A model generated the notes under the pieces. It saw only the letters and a program-made list of their open reading frames with translations. It was not told the origin of the DNA and did no database searches. The position numbers were made by a program, and so were the translations under genes. 64,000 nt of DNA from JAKLFA01 sp038222225. GTDB taxonomy: Bacteria > Omnitrophota > Gorgyraeia > Zapsychrales > JANLHA01. This document shows, piece after piece, positions 14,830 through 23,456 of this stretch; position 1 is the first letter of the stretch; each line of letters begins with the position of its first letter. The stretch is taken from the NCBI GenBank assembly GCA_038222225.1, contig JBBRHV010000005.1, forward strand, positions 4,477 through 68,476. Reading direction: 5' to 3'.

Positions 14830-16185
14830 ATGAGAATTATTATTGTTGGAGCCGGAGTCATCGGCTCAAATCTTGCGAAAGAACTTTCACGTGATCACGA
14901 AGTTTATTTGATTGAAGAAGACAAAGCCGCTGCGGCTAAAGTCGAAGAAAAATTGGACGTGAAAGTTGTCGTCGGCAACGGATCGGATCCATCGGTTTTG
15001 ACCAAGGTTCCGGTTCATAACGCGGACCTGGTGATTGCGGTCACAACCTCGGATGAGACCAATGTGGTTGTCTGTTCTTTGGCCGGAGCGTACGGCGCCA
15101 AGCACAAGGTCGCGCGCGTGCGAAACGCATCGCTGGCGAGGGCGCTGGAGCGATATCGCGGAAAAAATTTTGATATTGATGAGATCATTAATCCGGAAGA
15201 GTTGGCGGCAAAAACGATTTTGCAAAGCCTGAAAACACCGGGCGCCCGTGAGGTGGCGGATTTTGCAAGTGGTAGAATTCTGTTCCGGGTTTTTAATATT
15301 TTAGCCGGGTCTCCTTTGGACGGGATGAAACTGTCTTCTCTGCAGGAGGAGGAATTTCCCTGGCCGTTTTTGATCGTGGCTGTGATGCGAAACCGCGAGG
15401 TTTTTTTTCCGAAAGGAGATGCCGTTCTGCAGGCGGAGGACCGCATCTATGTTCTTCTGCCGAAGCAGTCGGCCGGCGAGTTTTTGACCTTTGTGGATTC
15501 AGATGTCCGAAAATGCAAAAAAGTTGTGATTTATGGGGCCGGACAGATCGGTCAGAGGCTGGCAACACTTTTGTCCCCGGAAATGGAGGATGTTTGGGTT
15601 TTGGATGAGCGTCCGGACAAGGCGGAGGATGCTGCGGCGAAACTGGAAAAGGTGCGCGTGATCCAGGGCTCGGCCTGTGAAAGCGATATTTTAAAGGAGT
15701 GTGGGATCGAAACGGCGGATGCTTTCATTGCCGTGACCGAGGCGGATCATTTGAATCTGGTCAGCGCGGTTCTTGCGAAAAAAATGGGCGCCAGAACAAC
15801 GCTCATTACGACCGCCGCTTCGGATTTTATGTCGATCGTTGGTTTGATGAATATTGATGTTGTGACTAATCCGCGGTTTTTGGCGGTTGACCAGATCCTG
15901 CGGTTTGTCCGCGGAGCAGGGATCAGCGCGGTGAGCTCGTTTGCGGAATGCGACGCGGAGGCCATTGAGTTAATTTCTGAAGAAGGGTCTCCGATCACGC
16001 AGGCGCCCTTAAAGAAGCTTTCCTTTCCGAAGGACTCGTTGGTCGGGGCAGTCTGCCGAGGAGAGGAAGTCGTATTAGCGAACGGCGACCTGCAGATCCA
16101 GGCCGGAGAAAAGGTGATTGTTTTTTGCCGGGAGGCAGCGATCAAGAAAATGAAAGCGCTTTTTACGAAGAAACACATCTTTTAG
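14830..16185 (+). CDS. trkA: Trk system potassium uptake protein TrkA
   Basis: Cytoplasmic NAD(H)- and nucleotide-binding regulator of Trk potassium channels. The 451 residues contain two RCK modules, each with a Rossmann dinucleotide site: RIIIVGAGVIGSNLAKEL (residues 2-19) and KVVIYGAGQIGQRLATLL (about 233-250). Each is followed by a TrkA-C subdomain, for example SPLDGMKLSSL in the first. Full-length two-RCK TrkA is about 450-460 residues, as here. The membrane partner trkH follows after 15 bases. Confidence 0.96.
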   Translation: MRIIIVGAGVIGSNLAKELSRDHEVYLIEEDKAAAAKVEEKLDVKVVVGNGSDPSVLTKVPVHNADLVIAVTTSDETNVVVCSLAGAYGAKHKVARVRNASLARALERYRGKNFDIDEIINPEELAAKTILQSLKTPGAREVADFASGRILFRVFNILAGSPLDGMKLSSLQEEEFPWPFLIVAVMRNREVFFPKGDAVLQAEDRIYVLLPKQSAGEFLTFVDSDVRKCKKVVIYGAGQIGQRLATLLSPEMEDVWVLDERPDKAEDAAAKLEKVRVIQGSACESDILKECGIETADAFIAVTEADHLNLVSAVLAKKMGARTTLITTAASDFMSIVGLMNIDVVTNPRFLAVDQILRFVRGAGISAVSSFAECDAEAIELISEEGSPITQAPLKKLSFPKDSLVGAVCRGEEVVLANGDLQIQAGEKVIVFCREAAIKKMKALFTKKHIF

Positions 16186-16200
16186 AAAGAGACGCAGCGA

Positions 16201-17655
16201 ATGCATAAAAAACTTATTTTTTATATTGTTTCTCGCATTTTTCTGATTGTCAGCTTTTTTTTGTTTTTGCCGTTAGGGTGGGCAGCGCACGATAATCGGT
16301 TTAGTGTCGAAACCAATGCGTTTGTTGTTGTTATTTTAGTCGGATTTTTACTGGTCGCAATCGGACGAAGTCTGTTCTTTGTGAAGAAAATCGATTTCCA
16401 GGTCATGAATACCAAAGACGCTTTAGGCGCTGTCGGCCTTATTTGGATCTGTTTGTCGCTATGGGGGGCGTTGCCGCTTTGGTTAAGCAACGTAGTCCCT
16501 TGCTTTACAGATGCTGTGTTTGAAATCGTCAGTGGGTTTACGACCACAGGGGCCTCGATTTTTACCGATGTTGAGATCCTTCCTCGTGGGATTTTATTTT
16601 GGAGAAGCCTGACGCATTGGCTGGGAGGGGTCGGGGTTGTGGTTTTATACGTAGCCCTTTTGCCGGCGTTCGGCGGAAGCGCCTATCAGCTTTATAAAGC
16701 TGAGACCTCGGGGGTGTCCAAAGATCGGGTGGTTCCGCGCCTTAAGGAAAACGCGAAGATTCTTTGGGTCGTTTTTTGTTTTCTTTCCCTGGCGTGCTTT
16801 TTGTTTTTATTTTTTGGTGGAATGCCGGTTTTTGATGCCCTTTGCCACACCTTCGGCGCTATTGCCACCGGCGGGTTTTCGACAAAAAACGCCAGTATCG
16901 GAGCTTATGGGCCCTATGTTCAATGGGTGATCACGGTTTTTATGTTTTTAGGGGGCGTCAATTTTTTGCTGTATTACCGTCTTTTTTTAGGGAACCCGCT
17001 TTCGTTATTGAAGGATGAAGAGTTCCGTGCTTTTGGCAGCGGGGTTGCCTTTTTTTCCGTCGTATTTGCGCTGGTGCTATGGAAGTCCCAGCTCAGCAGC
17101 GCGCCTTTCAGGGATGCTTCTTTTCAGGTTGTTTCGATCTTGACAGCGACGGGTTTTGCCACAAAGGATTTTGATCTTTGGCCGGATCTTTTAAGGGGAT
17201 TGCTGCTGTTTTTTATGTTTGTCGGAGCGTGTGCCGGGTCTACTAGCGGGGGGTTTAAAATCGTGAGGCTGCTTTTGACCTCGAAGGTCGGGATTCATTC
17301 CATAACAAAATCGATCTTCCCAAATGCGGTTGTTCCGATCCGCTATAACGGAACAGCCGTCTCAGAAAAAATGGTCTTAAGCGTTTTAACGTATTTCAGT
17401 TTATATATGTTTTTGATCTTTTCGGGAACTTTTTTTCTGCTGATGTTTGATTCGACCGATATGCTTACGGCTGTCTCTGCGGTGGTTTCGGCGATCAGCA
17501 GCGTTGGACCGGGGTTGGCGCACGTTGGGCCCATGCAGAATTTTGCCTGGTTATCTATTCCGAGCAAATGGGTTTTGATTTTTTTGATGCTGGCCGGGCG
17601 CCTGGAGCTGTATGCGATTTTGATTTTATTCATTCCGGCCACCTGGAGGAAATAA
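16201..17655 (+). CDS. trkH: Trk/Ktr potassium transporter TrkH
   Basis: Integral membrane channel subunit for potassium uptake. The 484 residues are almost wholly hydrophobic, with the M-P-M repeats of the family: selectivity-loop segments are visible at SGFTTTGASIF (first), FGAIATGGFSTKNAS (second), TATGFATKDF (third) and SSVGPGLAHVGP (fourth). HWLGGVGVVVL is also a strong TrkH signature. It is paired with trkA immediately upstream. Confidence 0.96.
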   Translation: MHKKLIFYIVSRIFLIVSFFLFLPLGWAAHDNRFSVETNAFVVVILVGFLLVAIGRSLFFVKKIDFQVMNTKDALGAVGLIWICLSLWGALPLWLSNVVPCFTDAVFEIVSGFTTTGASIFTDVEILPRGILFWRSLTHWLGGVGVVVLYVALLPAFGGSAYQLYKAETSGVSKDRVVPRLKENAKILWVVFCFLSLACFLFLFFGGMPVFDALCHTFGAIATGGFSTKNASIGAYGPYVQWVITVFMFLGGVNFLLYYRLFLGNPLSLLKDEEFRAFGSGVAFFSVVFALVLWKSQLSSAPFRDASFQVVSILTATGFATKDFDLWPDLLRGLLLFFMFVGACAGSTSGGFKIVRLLLTSKVGIHSITKSIFPNAVVPIRYNGTAVSEKMVLSVLTYFSLYMFLIFSGTFFLLMFDSTDMLTAVSAVVSAISSVGPGLAHVGPMQNFAWLSIPSKWVLIFLMLAGRLELYAILILFIPATWRK

Positions 17656-17693
17656 TCAGCGGGTCGGAGCTGGCATCACAGTTGGTTTAATGT

Positions 17694-17699
17694 TATAAT
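17694..17699 (+). promoter_or_regulatory. Possible pheS promoter -10
   Basis: A perfect TATAAT at 17694-17699, 35 bases before the pheS ATG, in the short trkH-pheS gap. No good -35 hexamer is seen at the right distance (TGGCAT at 17671-17676 is the best), so this is tentative. Confidence 0.35.
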
Positions 17700-17734
17700 G
17701 CAGCAGCATTTTTATTTTACGATAAGGACAGGCG

Positions 17735-18772
17735 ATGTCTTGGAATTTTGAACAGATCCGACAGGATGCACGGCAGGAACTCGAAGCGCTCAACGACGTG
17801 CGCGTCCTAGAAGAGTTTCGTATTAAATATTTGGGCAAGAAAGGCCTGGTGCAAGAGATTTATGCGTCTTTGGCGCAGGCGTCTGCCGAAGAGAAGCCCT
17901 TGCTCGGGAAGAACGCTAATATTTTAAAAAATGATCTGTCTCAGATGTTTGATCTGCGCAAGAACGTCATTGAAGATTTTGGCAGACAGCAGAGACGCAA
18001 GGTCATAGACGTGACCCTTCCGGGGATTGCGCAGCCCGTCGGTGTCAGGCACGTGTTAAACCAGACCATGGATCAGATCTGCGAGATCTTCGAAGGATTC
18101 GGGTTTGTGATCGAAGAAGGTCCGGAGGTGGAAACCGAGTTTCATAATTTTGACGCGTTGAACATTCCTAAAGATCATCCGTCACGCGACGGGTTTGATA
18201 CATTTTATGTGGATGAAAGAGATCCTGAGGAGCAAGGCGTTTATCAGCTCTTGCGCAGCCAGACATCCCCTGTTCAAATCCGGGTTATGAAGACGCATAC
18301 GCCGCCGTTGGCGGTGGTGGTTCCGGGGCGGGTGTATCGTCCGGATGCCGTGGATGCCAGTCATTCGTTCATGTTTCATCAGATTGAGGGATTGCTGGTG
18401 GATCAGACGGTGCGTTTTTCCGATCTGAAAGGGCTGATTGAAGCGTTTTTGAAACGGCTGTTCGGCAGGGATATTCATATGCGGTTCCGTCCGCATTTTT
18501 TTCCGTTTACCGAGCCGTCGGCAGAGGTGGACATTTCTTGCTATCTCTGCAAGGGCAAGGGATGCTCGGCTTGCAAACGGACCGGATGGATCGAAGTGAT
18601 GGGCTGCGGGATGGTTCATCCAAAGGTGTTTGAGGCTGCCGGGTATCCGAAAGGCAAATATACCGGGCTGGCGTTTGGCCTGGGGGTTGAGCGGCTAACA
18701 ATGCTGAAGTACGGCATTCATGATATTCGTTTATTTTTTGAAAACGACATGCGGTTTTTAAAACAGTTTTGA
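17735..18772 (+). CDS. pheS: Phenylalanine-tRNA ligase alpha subunit
   Basis: Catalytic class II subunit of PheRS. The 345 residues open with an N-terminal coiled coil, then the core with GFVIEEGPEVETEFHNFDALNIP (motif 1 region), HTPPLAVVVPGRVYRPD, the signature SHSFMFHQIEGLLVD (motif 2) and GLAFGLGVERLTMLKYGI (motif 3). A CYLCKGKGCSACKRTGW segment near residue 270 carries four cysteines that could bind zinc, as in many bacterial PheS. pheT follows after a 131-base repeat-bearing spacer. Confidence 0.97.
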   Translation: MSWNFEQIRQDARQELEALNDVRVLEEFRIKYLGKKGLVQEIYASLAQASAEEKPLLGKNANILKNDLSQMFDLRKNVIEDFGRQQRRKVIDVTLPGIAQPVGVRHVLNQTMDQICEIFEGFGFVIEEGPEVETEFHNFDALNIPKDHPSRDGFDTFYVDERDPEEQGVYQLLRSQTSPVQIRVMKTHTPPLAVVVPGRVYRPDAVDASHSFMFHQIEGLLVDQTVRFSDLKGLIEAFLKRLFGRDIHMRFRPHFFPFTEPSAEVDISCYLCKGKGCSACKRTGWIEVMGCGMVHPKVFEAAGYPKGKYTGLAFGLGVERLTMLKYGIHDIRLFFENDMRFLKQF

Positions 18773-18776
18773 AAAG

Positions 18777-18885
18777 CAATTAACAGTGAACAGATAACAA
18801 TTAAAAATTATTGTGCGCGCTCTGGCGCGCTTTAGCTGCGAAGCAGTTCCTCAATTGTTCATTTTTAGCTGTTAGTTGTTAATTG
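18777..18885. repeat. MITE/REP-like inverted-repeat element between pheS and pheT
   Basis: Two 33-base arms (18777-18809 and 18853-18885) form an imperfect inverted repeat, identical at about 26 of 33 positions when one is reverse-complemented. Between them lie GCGCGC-TCTG-GCGCGC and a small hairpin around GCTGCGAAGCAG. The whole 109-base unit fills the pheS-pheT gap. No transposase is present. It could be a miniature element or a repeated RNA hairpin; pheT probably remains co-transcribed. Confidence 0.7.
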
Positions 18886-18903
18886 AATTTAAGGATTTTT
18901 GAG

Positions 18904-20934
18904 ATGAAGATCAGTTTAGATTGGATCAAAGATTATGTTTCGTTCAACATTCCAGTGTCGGACCTTGTCCATAAACTGACCATGGCCGGGCTCGAAGCGG
19001 AAAAAATTGAAACTGTCGGAAAAGACACGGTCATTGAATTTGAGATCACGCCCAACCGGCCGGATTGCCTAAGCATGGTCGGCATTGCGCGGGAGATCGC
19101 TGCTGTGTTAAAAAAACCGTTAAGTTCACCGAAATTCGCGCGAAGAACTTTACCGGACAAGAAAAGCGATGTTGCTATTGAAGCGGCCGACGTGTGTAAG
19201 CGATATATCGGCGCTCTCATTGAGGGCGTTTCTGTCGGACAATCTCCGGCTTTGATCAGAACGCGGCTGCAGGTGCTGGGGAACCGGCCGATCAGCAATA
19301 TCGTGGACATCACAAATTATTGTTTGTTTGAATTGGGGCATCCTTTGCATGCCTTTGATTATGATAAGCTCAAAGGCGGCAAGATCATTGTCCGCTACGC
19401 GCGCCGGGGAGAAACGATCGTGACTCTTGACGGACAAAAGCGCGAGCTGGACCCGTCGGTTCTGGTGATCGCCGATGAAGAGCGGCCGGTAGCGTTGGCT
19501 GGGATCATGGGTGGGGCGAACAGCGAAGTCACTTCTTCCACCACGAGAATTTTACTGGAAAGCGCCTGGTTTGATCCGGTGCTGATCCGTCGAACTTCGC
19601 GAAAGCTGGGAGTCTCCAGCGACTCGTCGTACCGTTTTGAGCGGGGCGCGGCGTATGACAATGTGCAAACCGGGGCGCGGCGCGCCATGGATCTGATTTT
19701 GGAACATGCCGGCGGGAGCGTTAAAGCTTATAAAGATGTGCAAAAAGCAGGCGCAGTGAAAAAGAGCTCGTCCATTCTCATGAACGTTTCGGAAGTGAAC
19801 GGGTTTTTAGGGGCCAAACTTCCGGCCGCGGAAATGAAAAGAATTTTAAAAGCTTTGGGGTTTCAGGTGGCGGCGTCTTCTAAGAGCGCGCTGCGGGTCA
19901 CGCCTCCGGGCTTTCGCGCGGATATTCGTTTGGTCGAGGATTGTTATGAAGAGATCGCGCGGGTTGTGGGATACGACAAACTGCCGTCTTCTTTGCCGCT
20001 GGTCACCATTACTTCGATGTGTTCCAATGAGCGTCGGAAAAAACGGGCGGTGGTTTGTGAGGCGCTGTTAAAGCAGGGCCTGCAGGAAATTTTAACGTAC
20101 AGCATGGTGAGTCGGGACGCGAATGGAAAAAGCGGCTGCACGGATTTACGGGCAATGTCCATTCTAAATCCTCTGTCGCAGGAGCAGGAAATGATGCGGG
20201 CCAGTCTTTTGCCGAGCTTTTTGACGGCCATCGTGAAGAATATGAATCACGGGCAAAAAGACCTGCAGATTTTTGAGGCCGGAAAGGCCTACCTGCCCGG
20301 AGGAGAGAAAGAGCGCTTGGCTCTGGCCCTCACCGGACTCGCCAGGCACGGTTGGAGAGACGAGCAAAAGGCAACCTGTGATTTTTTTGACCTGAAAGGG
20401 GCGGTGGAGCAGGCCTGTGCTGCGCTGAAGCTGGAGCCGCCGGCCTTTGTGGAACTGAAAGACGCCAGGTTTGAAGAAGGACAGGCGGCTGCGGTTTGGC
20501 TCGGCAAAAAGAATATCGGTTCAGCCGGGCGCCTGAAGGCAGACATCCTTAAGGTCTGGGACGTGAAGGCTGAGGAGGTTTTTTTCGCGGAATTGGATCT
20601 AGAGGCGCTCTACGCGCTCAAGCCAAAGCCGGCAGTCTATGTTCCGCTTGACCAGTTTCCGGCGGTGACCAGAGACGTGAGCTTGGCGATTGAACAAAAG
20701 ATTTCCTTTCAGAGCGTTAAAGAGGTGATCGCTTTCCTAGACATGAAGATCCTCAAGGACATTCTTTTTAAGGAAGAATATGTTGGAGAAAAGATACCGG
20801 CCGGATGCCGAGGCGTGGTTTTTTCTGTTGTGTATCAGGCTCAAGAGCGGACGCTGACGGAAACCGAGGTTGAAGGCGCTCATCAGCAGCTGTTGGCTGC
20901 CCTGATTCAAAATTTAAAGGCCATCATTCGTTAA
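18904..20934 (+). CDS. pheT: Phenylalanine-tRNA ligase beta subunit
   Basis: Structural and editing subunit of PheRS. From ATG 18904 it is 676 residues. The N-terminal module resembles other PheT proteins (MKISLDWIKDYV), but the usual EMAP/tRNA-binding domain of about 110 residues after it appears to be missing: the text runs directly into EFEITPNRPDCLSMVGIARE, explaining the length below the common 780-800. The B3/B4 editing domain (ALAGIMGGANSEV), B5 and the C-terminal anticodon-binding domain (PAVTRDVSLAIEQ) follow. An in-frame codon at 18883 lies in the repeat and is rejected as the start. Confidence 0.94.
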   Translation: MKISLDWIKDYVSFNIPVSDLVHKLTMAGLEAEKIETVGKDTVIEFEITPNRPDCLSMVGIAREIAAVLKKPLSSPKFARRTLPDKKSDVAIEAADVCKRYIGALIEGVSVGQSPALIRTRLQVLGNRPISNIVDITNYCLFELGHPLHAFDYDKLKGGKIIVRYARRGETIVTLDGQKRELDPSVLVIADEERPVALAGIMGGANSEVTSSTTRILLESAWFDPVLIRRTSRKLGVSSDSSYRFERGAAYDNVQTGARRAMDLILEHAGGSVKAYKDVQKAGAVKKSSSILMNVSEVNGFLGAKLPAAEMKRILKALGFQVAASSKSALRVTPPGFRADIRLVEDCYEEIARVVGYDKLPSSLPLVTITSMCSNERRKKRAVVCEALLKQGLQEILTYSMVSRDANGKSGCTDLRAMSILNPLSQEQEMMRASLLPSFLTAIVKNMNHGQKDLQIFEAGKAYLPGGEKERLALALTGLARHGWRDEQKATCDFFDLKGAVEQACAALKLEPPAFVELKDARFEEGQAAAVWLGKKNIGSAGRLKADILKVWDVKAEEVFFAELDLEALYALKPKPAVYVPLDQFPAVTRDVSLAIEQKISFQSVKEVIAFLDMKILKDILFKEEYVGEKIPAGCRGVVFSVVYQAQERTLTETEVEGAHQQLLAALIQNLKAIIR

Positions 20935-20981
20935 AGAAATTCCTCCTGGCGCCCAGTGGTGGCGCTTTTCTGCGGTTGTGA

Positions 20982-20987
20982 TATAAT
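20982..20987 (+). promoter_or_regulatory. 6S RNA promoter -10
   Basis: A perfect TATAAT directly upstream of the predicted 6S RNA 5' end, giving the expected start near 20991-20994. The -35 is not well matched. Confidence 0.5.
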
Positions 20988-20990
20988 ACA

Positions 20991-21147
20991 ATTCCCTGCG
21001 GTGCTCGTTAGGACTATTATAAACGAACCAATGCAATGACTATGGGAGCTTTACTTCTGACTGTCCCTTGGGGCAGCTAGGGAGGCACCCACTTGGTGAA
21101 CCCGGTTCGCCTATGTCAGTAGTCCGACGGCATTTGCGGGGATTTTT
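20991..21147 (+). ncRNA. ssrS: 6S RNA
   Basis: Regulatory RNA that mimics an open promoter and sequesters housekeeping RNA polymerase. The 5' end ATTCCCTGCGGTGCTCG and 3' end GGCATTTGCGGGGAT form the typical 6S closing stem. An inner stem GGACTA / TAGTCC (around 21010 and 21119) frames a bubble, with a further helix CTGAC / GTCAG inside. A T-run follows the 3' end. It lies upstream of rarA and the 5-formyl-THF cyclo-ligase gene, echoing the ssrS-ygfA linkage of proteobacteria. Identified by eye from the ends, structure and context; length about 155 nt. Confidence 0.75.
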
Positions 21148-21315
21148 TATGATTTGACGCCTTGATTCATCCCGGATTTCCGCGGTGAATCATCCTGATT
21201 CCTTCGATGCGGTGTTTTACTCAGGGCGGTGACCACGACCTCGGCAGAACGCCGAAGGAATCAACGGGGTTGCCTCGAAAAGGAAAGGCCGCGGGCGTGT
21301 CCGTGTGAATCCAAT
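21148..21315 (+). other. Structured spacer between 6S RNA and rarA
   Basis: Contains a perfect 11-base inverted repeat, TGATTCCTTCG (21196-21206) and CGAAGGAATCA (21253-21263), and a smaller one, GATTCA...TGAATC, just before it. Part of the stretch is open in the rarA frame from a GTG at 21229, but the coded residues do not resemble RarA. Probably a structured 5' leader of rarA or processed tail of the 6S transcript. Confidence 0.4.
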
Positions 21316-22686
21316 ATGAACACAAAAAAAACAAAAACCAGCACAGAAACAGCTTCAGCGGATCTGTTTGAAGAAGAGCGAGAAGCCCGGATCTTTCAAA
21401 CACGGCCGCTGAGCGTGCGCATGCGCCCTCAAACGCTGGACGAATATGTGGGCCAAAACCATATTCTCGGCGAAGGAAAGCTGCTGACCAGGGCCATTGA
21501 GTCGGACCGGATCAGCTCTCTGATTTTATACGGACCTCCCGGCACAGGAAAAACGACCCTTGCTTATTGTATCAGCCGGCGAACGGACGCGGTGTTTGAA
21601 CGGGTCAACGCCGTAGCGTCCAACGTCGAAGAGCTGCGCAAGATCATTGCCGCGGCCCAGAATCGCAGGGCCAATTCCGGACACCGGACCATTGTGTTCA
21701 TTGATGAAATTCACCGTTTCAATAAAGCCCAGCAGGATGTTCTGATGCCGGACGTTGAAAACGGAAATATTGTTTTGATCGGTGCCACCACCATGAACCC
21801 ATTTTTTTCTTTAGTCAGCCCCTTGTTGTCACGGTCCTTGGTCTTTGAGTTGGAACCTCTTTCTCCACAGGATATTCTGGCATTGCTCAAGAGGGCTCTT
21901 TCGGATCAACAACGCGGGCTGGGCCAGATCAGCATTCAGGCCGATGCGGAGGCCTTAGAATTTCTCGCCGAAGTCGCAGACGGCGATGCCCGTCGGGCAT
22001 TAAATGCTTTGGAAATCGGATGTTTAACAACCCCTCCAAGTAAAACCGGGGAACGGCATTTTTCTATTGAAGAGGCTCAAGCATCGATTCAGACAAAGCA
22101 AGTCCGTTATGATAAAGACGGCGATGCGCATTATGATACGATTTCAGCTTTCATTAAATCCATGAGAGGCTCTGATCCGGACGCGGCCCTGTATTGGCTT
22201 GCCAAGATGATTTATGCCGGAGAAGACCCCAGATTTATTGCCCGCCGGATCTGCATTTGTGCTTCTGAAGATGTCGGCAACGCTGACCCGCAGGCGCTGG
22301 TTTTGGCAATCGCGGTTTTTCAAGCGGTCGAAACGCTGGGCATGCCGGAGGCGCGCATTCCGTTGGCACAGGCCGTTGTTTATGTGGCCTGCGCCCCAAA
22401 ATCCAACGCATCTTATATTGGCATTGAAAAGGCCTTAGAAGATGTAAAGGCCAAAAGGGTTCAAGAAGTTCCGGTTCATTTAAAAGACGCCAGCTATCCG
22501 GGAGCCAAAAAGCTTGGTCATGGTCAGGGATATAAATATGTCCATGACTACCAAGACCATTTTATTGATCAAGTTTATATGCCGAAAGACGTGCATTATT
22601 ACGATCCGACTGAGCAGGGTTATGAGGCTGAAATAAAGGAACGGCTAAATGGGCTAAAAAACACTAAAAATGACAAAAAAATGTGA
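21316..22686 (+). CDS. rarA: Replication-associated recombination protein A (RarA/MgsA)
   Basis: AAA+ ATPase acting at stalled replication forks and related to clamp loaders. From ATG 21316 it is 456 residues. Walker A is YGPPGTGKTTLAY; Walker B is FIDEIHRFNKAQQD; the sensor segment GATTMNPFFSLVSPLLSRS and the C-terminal tetramerisation domain (ARRICICASEDVGNADPQAL, YPGAKKLGHGQGYKYVHDY) are all family hallmarks. An earlier GTG at 21229 would add 29 unrelated residues. It lies between 6S RNA and the cyclo-ligase gene. Confidence 0.94.
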   Translation: MNTKKTKTSTETASADLFEEEREARIFQTRPLSVRMRPQTLDEYVGQNHILGEGKLLTRAIESDRISSLILYGPPGTGKTTLAYCISRRTDAVFERVNAVASNVEELRKIIAAAQNRRANSGHRTIVFIDEIHRFNKAQQDVLMPDVENGNIVLIGATTMNPFFSLVSPLLSRSLVFELEPLSPQDILALLKRALSDQQRGLGQISIQADAEALEFLAEVADGDARRALNALEIGCLTTPPSKTGERHFSIEEAQASIQTKQVRYDKDGDAHYDTISAFIKSMRGSDPDAALYWLAKMIYAGEDPRFIARRICICASEDVGNADPQALVLAIAVFQAVETLGMPEARIPLAQAVVYVACAPKSNASYIGIEKALEDVKAKRVQEVPVHLKDASYPGAKKLGHGQGYKYVHDYQDHFIDQVYMPKDVHYYDPTEQGYEAEIKERLNGLKNTKNDKKM

Positions 22687-22831
22687 TTTTTGATGGTTTT
22701 TTTATAAAAGCCTTTGATGTATATTTCGAAAAATTCTGTTGAGAACCCAAGTCAAAAATGATACTATAATAATCAAATTAATACTTATAATCATATTAAA
22801 TATGATTACGTGTACCTTTTGGGTGTCTTGA

Positions 22832-23389
22832 GTGTTGACTTTAAAAAAAGAAATAAGACAAAGAATTCTTGAGTTGTTGAAACAGCAAAAGGAGGAACAA
22901 CGGCTTTTAAAAAGCCGCGCTATTGCAGAGCGAGTTGTCAAACTGCAAGAGTTTCAAAAGGCAAAAGTGATTGTGTTTTATGCATCGCTTGCAGGAGAGG
23001 TCGACACATTCGGCCTGATGAAGAAAGCGCTAGATTTGGACAAGGATGTTGTATTGCCGTGTGTTTTGTCGGGTACGCATACATTGGAGTTCAGACGTAT
23101 CCAAGACTTAGACAACGACTTAGAATATGGCCCCTATAATATTCAACAACCAAACCGGAACAAAACCCAATCCATTCAACCTGAGTTGGTGGATCTTGTT
23201 ATTGTGCCCGGCATTGCTTTTGATCGAAGCAACAATCGTCTTGGCCGGGGGGTCGGATACTACGATCGGTTTTTAGCAAACTTGTCTGCGGATGTCCCTA
23301 GCGTTGGTCTCGCGTTTGATTTTCAGATTCTGGAACGCTTGCCCACCGACCTTCATGATGTTCCTGTTCAACAGGTCATTTCTGCCTAA
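22832..23389 (+). CDS. 5-formyltetrahydrofolate cyclo-ligase
   Basis: Converts 5-formyl-THF to 5,10-methenyl-THF with ATP, returning stored folate to one-carbon metabolism. The 185 residues show the N-terminal helix LKKEIRQRILELL, FYASLAGEVDTFGLM and the diagnostic C-terminal motif LGRGVGYYDRFL preceded by VPGIAFD. The start is GTG (22832), with TTG three bases later as an alternative; no ATG fits. The homologue in E. coli (ygfA) is also downstream of 6S RNA. Confidence 0.93.
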   Translation: MLTLKKEIRQRILELLKQQKEEQRLLKSRAIAERVVKLQEFQKAKVIVFYASLAGEVDTFGLMKKALDLDKDVVLPCVLSGTHTLEFRRIQDLDNDLEYGPYNIQQPNRNKTQSIQPELVDLVIVPGIAFDRSNNRLGRGVGYYDRFLANLSADVPSVGLAFDFQILERLPTDLHDVPVQQVISA

Positions 23390-23456
23390 ACAAATAAACG
23401 GTTTATTTTATTCAGACAAGGGTGAACCTTGTTTCTGTCATAGAGGGGAGTCTTAT

